DNA from: Clostridia bacterium
GTDB taxonomy: Bacteria; Bacillota; Clostridia; Christensenellales; Aristaeellaceae
Direction: 5' to 3'
DNA length: 6,624 nucleotides
NCBI GenBank assembly: GCA_017469605.1
Contig: JAFUGB010000044.1
Span: 1 to 6,624 of the forward strand
Shown: in pieces, positions 1 to 5,657 of the stretch
How the letters are laid out: every line of letters begins with the position of its first letter
How positions within the stretch are numbered: position 1 is the first letter of the stretch
Translations under genes and position numbers: made by a program
Notes under the pieces: generated by a model
What the model was told of the DNA's origin: nothing
Seen by the model: only the letters and a program-made list of their open reading frames with translations
Databases searched by the model: none

Positions 1-58
1 GGATCCATTTATAACAATTCTTGCAGTTGGATTTTTTTAATGTCAGGCAGTTTGGCAT
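1..58 (-). CDS. N-terminus of an iron-sulfur protein, [FeFe]-hydrogenase-like (partial, runs off left edge)
   Basis: Nineteen codons are visible from an ATG at 58-56: M-P-N-C-L-T-L-K-K-S-N-C-K-N-C-Y-K-W-I, with no stop before the edge. A purine-rich AAAGGAAAGGG lies about 12 bases upstream, and the gap to the preceding [2Fe-2S] gene is 21 bp, so it belongs to the same operon. The Cys12-x2-Cys15 pair preceded by LKKSN is the style of opening I recall from clostridial ferredoxin-like proteins that carry an [FeFe]-hydrogenase large-subunit C-terminal domain, some of them proposed as hydrogen sensors. In that family the next position after C-x2-C-x2 is normally a third cysteine; here Trp18 is read (TGG). 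That codon overlaps the GGATCC at the window's edge, so it may be an end artefact. The assignment rests on a very short stretch and on memory of the family. Confidence 0.5.
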   Translation of the reverse strand, partial: MPNCLTLKKSNCKNCYKWI

Positions 59-79
59 AACTGTCAACGCCCTTTCCTT

Positions 80-322
80 TTATTGAAGCTTTGGACGGAC
101 TTCCGTTTCAAAGAAATATCTCACATTTTCGGGAGAAACGGAGAAAAAATCCCCGTCCACCGTTACGCACACGCCCTGCTGGCATTTGCCCATACAGAAG
201 GTGCCGCTGAGCTTGATTTTGTCGCTCAGATTTTCTTTGGCAATCAAATCCTGAAGCTGTTCCACCACGCTCCGCGCACCCTTGATATGGCAGGATGATC
301 CGATACACACCACAATATCCAT
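80..322 (-). CDS. Small thioredoxin-like [2Fe-2S] ferredoxin (NuoE/HydC-type domain)
   Basis: This 80-residue protein consists of essentially one thioredoxin-fold [2Fe-2S] domain. Cys6-x4-Cys11 and Cys43-x3-Cys47 match the four cluster ligands of the NuoE / bacterial complex I 24-kDa and HydC family; an extra Cys52 follows. The N-terminal helical domain of full-length NuoE is absent, so this is the stand-alone short form. Such proteins pass single electrons between a flavin site and other Fe-S proteins, and in Clostridia they often sit beside [FeFe]-hydrogenase-like genes. That fits the Fe-S gene starting 21 bp downstream. No signal peptide or membrane segment is seen, so it is probably cytoplasmic. 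The ATG at 322-320 is preceded by GGGAGA about 10 bases upstream, inside the 18-bp gap after the kinase-like gene. The domain call is firm; the electron partner is inferred. Confidence 0.88.
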   Translation of the reverse strand: MDIVVCIGSSCHIKGARSVVEQLQDLIAKENLSDKIKLSGTFCMGKCQQGVCVTVDGDFFSVSPENVRYFFETEVRPKLQ

Positions 323-340
323 TTCTTTGTCATCTCCCGT

Positions 341-1090
341 TTAATGATATTCCACCACATTGGCCCAGGACAAAAGAAACTCCCGTTCCTTTTCGTTGCC
401 CTTCACGGATTGGCTGGCTGCCACAATAGGCATCCACTTCTGCACGTAGGAAATGGGCGTTCCGCTCTTTTGGCAGAACAGATTCAAATACTGGTTTGCG
501 CCTACGATGTCGCCGTTCAGCCAGAACAAAAGATAGGTGCGGGCCACATCGGCGGAGGCGTTGCCCTGGGTCACATGGGCCCAATCGATGATATAGGGTG
601 TTCCATCCTCGCTGATAATCACATTGGAGGGCCAGAAATCGCCGTGGCATACTTTGTTGTGGGTGGGCATCCCCTCCAGGCGGGCATGAAGATCGTACTT
701 GGTGGTATCATCCAGCTGGGCTTCGCTGATCTTGCGGCTCATTTTATCCTTCTGGCGGTTCAGCATAGGGCAGGTTTGGGCCTGCACTTGCATTTGCAGA
801 TCAACGAACTGTTCCAGATATTTTTCTTTTTCGTCCGGGTTTTCACGCATCAGGTGGGACAGGGTTTTTCCACTGATAAATTCCGTCACGATAGCCCATT
901 TCCCATCAATCATGGTTACTTCCAGAATCTTGGGGATATGCAGCCCCGTTTCCTCAATTCTGGCCTGGTTCAGCGCTTCGTTCAGAATATCCGCTTTGGA
1001 ATAATCGGCGTTAAACACCTTGACGCATCTTTCTCCATCCCGGTAGATGGTTTTGGAATTGCGCACCGCGATGACTCGATCCAGCTTCAT
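341..1090 (-). CDS. APH/choline-kinase-fold phosphotransferase of unknown substrate
   Basis: This 249-residue protein has the aminoglycoside phosphotransferase / protein-kinase-like fold. Visible landmarks are a probable ATP-binding Lys24 (CVKVF), a possible helix-C Glu38, the catalytic loop C-H149-G-D151-F-W-P-S-N156 (the H-x-D-x4-N signature) and the metal-binding I-I-D169-W motif. All key residues are present, so it is probably active. I chose the ATG at 1090-1088 because GGGAGG lies 7 bases upstream. The same frame opens further upstream, to 1186, but that would overlap the adhE coding end by about 80 bp. It follows adhE by 14 bp and precedes the [2Fe-2S] gene by 18 bp, so it is co-transcribed. 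Members of this fold phosphorylate antibiotics, choline, sugars, amino acids or proteins; nothing here identifies the substrate. Its place in a redox operon argues against a simple resistance role. Confidence 0.85.
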   Translation of the reverse strand: MKLDRVIAVRNSKTIYRDGERCVKVFNADYSKADILNEALNQARIEETGLHIPKILEVTMIDGKWAIVTEFISGKTLSHLMRENPDEKEKYLEQFVDLQMQVQAQTCPMLNRQKDKMSRKISEAQLDDTTKYDLHARLEGMPTHNKVCHGDFWPSNVIISEDGTPYIIDWAHVTQGNASADVARTYLLFWLNGDIVGANQYLNLFCQKSGTPISYVQKWMPIVAASQSVKGNEKEREFLLSWANVVEYH

Positions 1091-1104
1091 AACATTGCCT
1101 CCCT

Positions 1105-3714
1105 TCACTGTTTTCCGTAATATGCGTTCAGATACATCTGCTTGATTTCGCTCATCAAGGGATAACAGGGATTGGCTCCGGTGCATTGATCGTCGAAAGC
1201 CTGTTCCACCATATCGTCCAGCCGGGCCAGGAAGTCCGCTTCATCTGGTACATAATCCCGAATGGTGGGCTTGATGCCGATGTACGCTTTCAGATCATTG
1301 ATCATGCGGATCAACCCTTCCAGCTTTTCCTCGTCACTGTCGCCCTGGACGCCCAGGTATTCCGCCACCTCGGCATAGCGCCGCAGAGTGTGAGGATGAT
1401 CATACTGTGGGAAAGTGCCCATCTTGGCGGGTACTTCAGCGGCGTTGAAGCGCAGCACTTCTTCGATCATTAAAGCATTCGCCACGCCGTGGGCGATATG
1501 ATGGAACGCGCCCAGCTTGTGCGCCATGGAATGGCACACACCCAGGAAAGCGTTGGCGAAGGCCATACCCGCCATGGTGGCGGCGTTGGCCATCTTCTCT
1601 CTGGCTTCCACATCCCTTAAGCCATCGTCATAGGCGCGGGGCAGGTATTCAAAGATGGTTTTCAGCGCCTTTAAGGCCAGGCCATCGGTGTAATCGGTGG
1701 CCATCATGGAGGCGTATGCCTCCAGCGCGTGGGTCACAGCATCAATGCCGCTGGCTGCAGTCAGGCCCTTGGGAGCGGTCATGTGGAAATCTGTATCGAT
1801 GATCGCCATCTTGGGCAACAGTTCGTAATCGGCCAGGGGGTATTTTACGCCGGTCTTTTCATCGGTAATGACGGCAAAGGGCGTCACCTCGCTGCCTGTG
1901 CCGGCAGAGGTGGGAATGGCGATGAAATACGCCTTTTCGCCCATTTTCGGGAAGGTATAGACACGCTTGCGAATATCCATAAAGCGCATGGCCATATCCA
2001 TGAAACCCGCTTCGGGATGCTCGTACAGCACCCACATGATCTTGGCGGCGTCCATGGCGCTGCCGCCGCCCAGGGCAATGATCACATCCGGCTGGAACAG
2101 GCGCATGTCCTCCGCTCCTGCCTTGGCGCAGGCAAGCGTAGGATCGGGCTCCACGTTGAAGAAGGTAGTATGAGCGATACCCATTTGATCCAGCTTATCG
2201 GCAATGGGCTTGGTGTTGCCGTTGTGATAAAGGAAATTATCGGTAACGATAAAGGCTTTCTTCTTGCCCATCACCGTTTTCAATTCATCCAGCGCCACCG
2301 GCAGGCAGCCTTTTTTGATATACACCTTTTCCGGTGCGCGGAACCACAGCATATTTTCTCTCCTTTCGGCCACCGTTTTGATATTCAGCAGGTGCTTCAC
2401 CCCCACGTTTTCAGAAACGGAATTGCCGCCCCAGCTTCCGCAGCCCAGCGTCAGAGACGGAGCCAGCTTGAAATTATACAGATCGCCGATACCGCCCTGG
2501 GAGGAAGGTGTATTCACAACGATCCGGCAGGTTTTCATCCGGGCGGCGAAGGCGCTCAGCACGTCCTGCTTCTTTTGCGAATTCAGATATATGGAGGCGG
2601 TATGACCGTAGCCGCCATCGGCAATCAGGCGGTCCGCTTTGCTGAAAGCGTCCTCCAAATCCCGCGCCCGGTACATGGCCAACACGGGACTCAGTTTTTC
2701 ATGGGCAAATTCCTCGCTCAGATCTACCGATTCCACTTCACCGATCAGGATTTTCGTTCCCTCCGGCACAGTGACACCGGAAAGCTGGGCAATTTTATAG
2801 GCGCTCTGGCCCACAATCTTGGCATTCAGTGCACCGTTGATGATCATTGTCCTGCGAACTTTGTTTAGTTCATCGCCCTGAAGAAAATAACAGCCGCGGG
2901 AGGAAAACTCGGCTTTCACAGCGTCATACACGCCATCGAGCACGATCACACTCTGCTCGGAAGCGCAGATCATGCCGTTATCAAAGGTTTTGGAATGAAT
3001 GATACTGTTGACCGCCAGTATGACATCTGCGCTGTCATCGATTACGGCGGGTACGTTGCCAGCGCCTACGCCCAGGGCAGGCTTGCCGCTGGAATAGGCG
3101 GCCTTCACCATACCGGGGCCGCCGGTCGCCAGGATTATATCGGCTTCTTTCATCAGGGTATTGGTCATTTCCAGACTGGGAACATCGATCCAGCCGATAA
3201 TCCCATCTGGCGCTCCGGCCTTTACCGCCGCTTCCAGCACCACCTTGGCTGCTGCAATGGTCGCGCCCTTGGCGCGAGGATGGGGGCTGAAAATAATGCC
3301 ATTGCGGGTTTTTAAGGCAATCAGTGCTTTGAAAATAGCGGTGGATGTGGGGTTGGTGGTGGGGATGACGGCGGCGATAACGCCGATGGGCTCGGCAATC
3401 TTTTTCATGCCGTAAGCCGTGTCCTCCTTGATCACACCGCAGGTTTTGGTATCCCGATAGGCGTTGTAAATATACTCGCTGGCATAGTGATTTTTTATAA
3501 CCTTATCTTCCACCACGCCCATACCCGTTTCCTGTACGGCCAGCTTGGCCAGCAAGATGCGGGCCTGGTTGGCAGCGGTGGCGGCTGCCAGGAAAATTTG
3601 ATCCACCTGTTCCTGGGTATAGGTTGAAAATGCCTTTTGCGCTGCCCGCACCCGCTCAATCGCGGCCTCCAGGCTTTCTGCGCTGTCCGTTACCTCATAC
3701 GATTTGCTTTCCAT
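1105..3714 (-). CDS. adhE: Bifunctional acetaldehyde-CoA/alcohol dehydrogenase AdhE
   Basis: This 869-residue, two-domain enzyme reduces acetyl-CoA to acetaldehyde and then to ethanol, using NADH at each step. The N-terminal aldehyde dehydrogenase domain (about 1-440) carries the catalytic Cys250 in NGMICASEQ, and the nucleotide-binding stretches TGGPGMVKAAYSSG and GVGAGN. A linker (about 445-465) leads to the iron-dependent alcohol dehydrogenase domain (about 465-869). That domain has GGGSAMDAAK (549-558) and a complete metal site: Asp658, His662, His728 and His742, which align with the four iron ligands of E. coli AdhE (D653, H657, H723, H737). The length is close to the usual 860-890, with no frameshift. 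The start ATG has a perfect AGGAGG 9 bases upstream. It overlaps the end of rex by 20 bp, which suggests translational coupling. AdhE of this family forms spirosome filaments in the cytoplasm. Control by Rex is the expected mode. Confidence 0.97.
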   Translation of the reverse strand: MESKSYEVTDSAESLEAAIERVRAAQKAFSTYTQEQVDQIFLAAATAANQARILLAKLAVQETGMGVVEDKVIKNHYASEYIYNAYRDTKTCGVIKEDTAYGMKKIAEPIGVIAAVIPTTNPTSTAIFKALIALKTRNGIIFSPHPRAKGATIAAAKVVLEAAVKAGAPDGIIGWIDVPSLEMTNTLMKEADIILATGGPGMVKAAYSSGKPALGVGAGNVPAVIDDSADVILAVNSIIHSKTFDNGMICASEQSVIVLDGVYDAVKAEFSSRGCYFLQGDELNKVRRTMIINGALNAKIVGQSAYKIAQLSGVTVPEGTKILIGEVESVDLSEEFAHEKLSPVLAMYRARDLEDAFSKADRLIADGGYGHTASIYLNSQKKQDVLSAFAARMKTCRIVVNTPSSQGGIGDLYNFKLAPSLTLGCGSWGGNSVSENVGVKHLLNIKTVAERRENMLWFRAPEKVYIKKGCLPVALDELKTVMGKKKAFIVTDNFLYHNGNTKPIADKLDQMGIAHTTFFNVEPDPTLACAKAGAEDMRLFQPDVIIALGGGSAMDAAKIMWVLYEHPEAGFMDMAMRFMDIRKRVYTFPKMGEKAYFIAIPTSAGTGSEVTPFAVITDEKTGVKYPLADYELLPKMAIIDTDFHMTAPKGLTAASGIDAVTHALEAYASMMATDYTDGLALKALKTIFEYLPRAYDDGLRDVEAREKMANAATMAGMAFANAFLGVCHSMAHKLGAFHHIAHGVANALMIEEVLRFNAAEVPAKMGTFPQYDHPHTLRRYAEVAEYLGVQGDSDEEKLEGLIRMINDLKAYIGIKPTIRDYVPDEADFLARLDDMVEQAFDDQCTGANPCYPLMSEIKQMYLNAYYGKQ

Positions 3715-4354
3715 AGTGCATTTCCTCCTGTTCCTTTTTCCCTTGATTGACCATGAGATTCAAATGGGCCAGGGCCAGCGCCACATTCAGCTGCTGCACC
3801 GTAACATGGGCAGGCACCCGAATGTGACACGGCGCGAAATTCAAAATCGCAGTGATGCCGCTTGCTACCATTTGATCCGCTGCATCCTGCGCCGCCGATG
3901 CTGGCACCGTTAAAATGCCCAAACGCACATCATACTGCTGGCAGAACGATTTGAGATTGCTCATGGCGTAAATGCTCATATTGCCGTGCTTGAACGGCAC
4001 TTCTGAAGCATGATTGTCAAAGGCTGCGGCAATCTCCAGACCGTATTCCTGAAACCCGTCATAATCCATGAGGGCAGTTCCCATTTTTCCCGCGCCAACA
4101 ATCACGGCGGATATTTTTTGATGAATCCCCAAAGCCTTTTCCAAATCCCGCTGCAATTTCCGCACAGGATAACCAACCTTTGGCTGTCCCTCCCGGCTGA
4201 TCATTCCCAGATCCTTGCGAACCTGCACTTCACCCAAGCCCAGATTCCGGGCGACAATGGTGGCGGAAATCATATCGCTGTTGACCGTCCGCACATACTG
4301 TAAATACAATGGAATACGGCTCAGCGTGGCCTTGGAAAGCGTTGTGCTTTGCAT
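3695..4354 (-). CDS. rex: Redox-sensing transcriptional repressor Rex
   Basis: This 219-residue DNA-binding protein senses the NADH/NAD+ ratio. Residues 1-80 form the winged-helix domain, including the family hallmark QVRKDL (44-49). Residues 82-200 form the Rossmann domain with G87-A-G89-K-M-G92, an acidic Asp113 in AAFD at the end of the second strand, and the conserved GILTVPASAAQ (146-156) and ILNFAP (170-175). In the wing, the common FGKRGVGY-type segment is replaced by REGQPKVGY (54-62), which places it with a divergent clostridial Rex group and may alter the operator it reads. AAAGGAGG lies 8 bases before the ATG. The gene is first in the operon, so Rex probably represses its own synthesis together with adhE, releasing DNA when NADH is high. 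The 3' end overlaps the adhE start and covers its ribosome binding site. Confidence 0.94.
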   Translation of the reverse strand: MQSTTLSKATLSRIPLYLQYVRTVNSDMISATIVARNLGLGEVQVRKDLGMISREGQPKVGYPVRKLQRDLEKALGIHQKISAVIVGAGKMGTALMDYDGFQEYGLEIAAAFDNHASEVPFKHGNMSIYAMSNLKSFCQQYDVRLGILTVPASAAQDAADQMVASGITAILNFAPCHIRVPAHVTVQQLNVALALAHLNLMVNQGKKEQEEMHYGKQIV

Positions 4355-4380
4355 AGTCTCACCCTCCTTTAACCTATTTA

Positions 4381-4386
4381 ATTATA
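4381..4386 (-). promoter_or_regulatory. Candidate -10 element of the rex-adhE operon
   Basis: On the minus strand this reads TATAAT, a perfect -10 hexamer. It would start transcription near 4374, giving a leader of about 20 nt that begins just before AAAGGAGG. The -35 position at 17-bp spacing (4404-4409, TTCCTC) is a poor match to TTGACA, so the promoter may need an activator or be weak. I see no canonical Rex operator (TTGTTAA-N4-TTAACAA) around it. Confidence 0.45.
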
Positions 4387-4438
4387 TGGAAACGGCGGCA
4401 TCAGAGGAATTACCAAAACTGTATACGTCCTATATATC

Positions 4439-4460
4439 TATCGATAATTTAATATCGATA
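4439..4460. promoter_or_regulatory. Paired TATCGATA palindromes upstream of rex, probable operator
   Basis: Two perfect copies of the self-complementary octamer TATCGATA are separated by the 6 bp ATTTAA, with centres exactly 14 bp apart. The pair lies between the lysR terminator and the candidate rex -10 element, at about -65 to -86 from the predicted start. That position suits an activator site, for example for a LysR protein. A degenerate pair with the same 14-bp phasing lies at 5587-5608 upstream of lysR. The binding protein is unknown: the neighbouring LysR regulator and the divergent Rex are both possible. Confidence 0.5.
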
Positions 4461-4467
4461 AATGCAC

Positions 4468-4508
4468 AAAAAAGACGCTTTGCTGCCAGTTTTGACAGCA
4501 AAGCGTCT
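4468..4508 (-). terminator. Rho-independent terminator of the lysR gene
   Basis: A perfect 13-bp inverted repeat (4473-4485 with 4496-4508, AGACGCTTTGCTG and its complement) has a 10-nt loop. Read leftward it is followed by a run of five to six T's. It starts 13 bp after the lysR stop codon. The opposite strand lacks a T-tract, so it acts only leftward and insulates the rex operon from lysR transcription. Confidence 0.9.
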
Positions 4509-4521
4509 GTAATGTAAAAAT

Positions 4522-5460
4522 TTATTTTGCGGAGGCTGCCCCGTAAAAGCATCTCCGTTTTGACTGGCAAAGCTCGGTAATAAACCGCTTATCCAGTTCC
4601 GTCAGCCGATAATCCTTTTTATAGATCAGCATATCCTTGTAGCTTCTATGATTATCCGGGCATTCCCGCTGCACCAGGTGCAGCCGCTGGAGCAATCGAT
4701 CCGGCAGCGGCGATACCCACATGAAGGTCTGCGGATTTTCCGCTAACAGGTTCATTTGGCTTCCCCGCTCAAACACGAAGATGCGGCGCGGTACATCGGG
4801 CAATTCTTCATTACGCACAACAGATAGCGGCAGGGAAGGAACATAGGGATCAGCGTGCGCAATTTGGATAAAGGGCTTGAGATCGTCAAAATGGATCACA
4901 TCCATTTTCGCCAGCAGGCTGGCTTCGTGCATCACCAGCACATATTTGAATTCTGCGATCAGATCGTATTCCAAGTTCTTTTCTTCCAGCATTTCCTTGA
5001 AATATTTATCGTAATTGGCTGCATAGCGAATAATCCCTAAATTGTAACCCACTTCCTGGATATTTTTGATAGCTTGCAGGGCATTGGCTTCATGGTAGTA
5101 TAGCTCCGCGTCATCATCAGTCAAGGAACGTGAAAAGCTGGTAAACGCATCGGAAATATAGCTGGCCCGCGGCGCGGACAAGGAAAATGATTGCTTTGTA
5201 GGCAGACCCGAGGTGTACATTTTCTCCATTTCATCCACCTGTTCCAGAATCTTTCTGGCCTGTCCGATAAACCGCTCCCCATCCGGGGTCAGCAGCATTC
5301 CCTTGGATGTGCGCCGAAAGAACACAATGCCCAGATTGGCCTCCATGTCCTTGATCACACGGCTCAGGTTCGGCTGCGCGACGTGCAGTTCCTCCGCCGC
5401 TTTATTGATGGAGCCATTTTCCGCAATGCTGACCACATATTTCAAATGCAGGATGTTCAT
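4522..5460 (-). CDS. LysR-family transcriptional regulator
   Basis: This 312-residue regulator has a classic LysR winged-helix N-terminus: residues 1-60 include FVVSIAENGS-like and INKAAEELHVAQPNLSR features, followed by LGIVFFRRT and LTPDG. A linker helix (about 60-85) leads to the periplasmic-binding-protein-like effector domain (about 92-295), which I can recognise only by its general pattern. The effector cannot be deduced. The ATG at 5460-5458 has AAGGGGG 6 bases upstream. It is transcribed alone, between a terminator upstream (5609-5642) and its own terminator downstream. LysR genes are usually divergent from their targets; here both neighbours run in the same direction, so the target could be the downstream rex-adhE operon, the upstream flavoprotein gene, itself, or a distant gene. 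The matching paired palindromes before lysR and before rex favour self-control plus the rex operon, as an inference. Confidence 0.93.
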   Translation of the reverse strand: MNILHLKYVVSIAENGSINKAAEELHVAQPNLSRVIKDMEANLGIVFFRRTSKGMLLTPDGERFIGQARKILEQVDEMEKMYTSGLPTKQSFSLSAPRASYISDAFTSFSRSLTDDDAELYYHEANALQAIKNIQEVGYNLGIIRYAANYDKYFKEMLEEKNLEYDLIAEFKYVLVMHEASLLAKMDVIHFDDLKPFIQIAHADPYVPSLPLSVVRNEELPDVPRRIFVFERGSQMNLLAENPQTFMWVSPLPDRLLQRLHLVQRECPDNHRSYKDMLIYKKDYRLTELDKRFITELCQSKRRCFYGAASAK

Positions 5461-5493
5461 ACATTTCCCCCTTGGCGTGTGTTTACAGCTTCT

Positions 5494-5502
5494 ATTATAT
5501 CA
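5494..5502 (-). promoter_or_regulatory. Proximal extended -10 element for lysR
   Basis: The minus strand reads TGATATAAT, an extended -10 (TG-N-TATAAT), 34 bp before the lysR ATG. It would give a short leader of about 26 nt. The -35 region at normal spacing falls in the GC-rich hairpin (5510-5540) and does not resemble TTGACA, so any activity would depend on the extended -10 TG. Confidence 0.35.
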
Positions 5503-5578
5503 TAAGATGCTCGCCGTGCTGCCCTTCGGGGCCCGGCGAGACGGATAATCGGTCTGCGACCGATTTCCTCATCATTAT
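5502..5578. other. Structured intergenic segment able to fold as a three-way junction
   Basis: Three stems can form together. P1 pairs 5502-5509 (ATAAGATG) with 5570-5578, with one bulged A. P2 pairs CTCGCCG (5510-5516) with CGGCGAG (5534-5540) and is capped by GCCC-TTCG-GGGC (5521-5532). P3 is AATCGGTC-TGC-GACCGATT (5547-5565). On the plus strand the P2 cap is a C(UUCG)G tetraloop. If transcription starts at the distal lysR promoter, P2 and P3 would instead lie in the lysR leader RNA, without P1. I do not recognise a known riboswitch. It could be a leader regulator, a small RNA or a short palindromic insertion. Confidence 0.4.
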
Positions 5579-5602
5579 ATCACATCAATCGATCTTTTTC
5601 TA
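5574..5602 (-). promoter_or_regulatory. Distal promoter of lysR with extended -10
   Basis: On the minus strand a -35 of TAGAAA (5602-5597, four of six matches to TTGACA) is separated by 17 bp from TATAAT (5579-5574), which is itself preceded by TG at the extended -10 position. Transcription would start near 5567 and give a leader of about 107 nt containing the two GC-rich hairpins. This is the best-formed promoter in the window. The imperfect paired palindrome at 5587-5608 overlaps its -35, a position suited to repression. Confidence 0.5.
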
Positions 5603-5608
5603 TCGTTT
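5587..5608. promoter_or_regulatory. Imperfect paired TATCGATA-like sites over the lysR promoter
   Basis: AATCGATC (5587-5594) and TATCGTTT (5601-5608) each match TATCGATA at six of eight positions. Their centres are 14 bp apart, the same phasing as the perfect pair before rex (4439-4460). The pair covers the predicted -35 of lysR. The phasing match supports a shared regulator, although AT-rich DNA can give such matches by chance. Confidence 0.35.
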
Positions 5609-5642
5609 AAAAAAACAGGGTATGCCGCAAAGGCATACCCTG
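5609..5642 (-). terminator. Rho-independent terminator of the flavoprotein gene
   Basis: CAGGGTATGCC (5616-5626) pairs perfectly with GGCATACCCTG (5632-5642) around a 5-nt loop. Read leftward it is followed by seven T's (5615-5609). It begins 15 bp after the flavoprotein stop codon and ends just before the lysR promoter region. Confidence 0.93.
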
Positions 5643-5657
5643 CGCAGAGCAAGCGAA

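Larger units (their letters stand above)
5494..5582. repeat. Exact 9-bp direct repeat flanking a 71-bp palindromic segment
   Basis: ATTATATCA occurs at 5494-5502 and again at 5574-5582, exactly 80 bp apart. The 71 bp between the copies is the hairpin-rich segment. This layout resembles a target-site duplication around a tiny inserted element. It equally places an extended -10 element (TGATATAAT on the minus strand) on each side. The repeat is exact; its origin is an inference. Confidence 0.45.

Noticed and set aside
344..1120. A 258-codon plus-strand open frame opposite the kinase gene
   Set aside because: The minus-strand frame carries an intact H-x-D-x4-N kinase motif, while the plus-strand translation shows no recognisable domain, so it is a shadow.
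1091..1186. An upstream extension of the kinase-like protein by 32 residues
   Set aside because: It would lie inside the adhE coding end, and the ATG at 1090 has a strong GGGAGG 7 bases upstream.
1729..2868. A 379-codon plus-strand open frame opposite adhE
   Set aside because: It lies wholly antisense to the well-conserved adhE gene, is rich in His, Gln and Gly as expected from a shadow frame, and matches no family I recognise.
4355..4466. A canonical Rex operator (TTGTTAA-N4-TTAACAA) upstream of rex
   Set aside because: I searched by eye on both strands and found only scattered TTAAA pieces, not the paired half-sites.
4191..4517. Short plus-strand frames crossing the rex start and the lysR terminator
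   Set aside because: They are antisense to rex or run through the terminator hairpin, and have no convincing ribosome binding site or family resemblance.
5503..5573. A tRNA or a known riboswitch in the hairpin-rich segment
   Set aside because: There is no T-loop or anticodon-arm pattern and no riboswitch core I recognise; only generic stems are visible.
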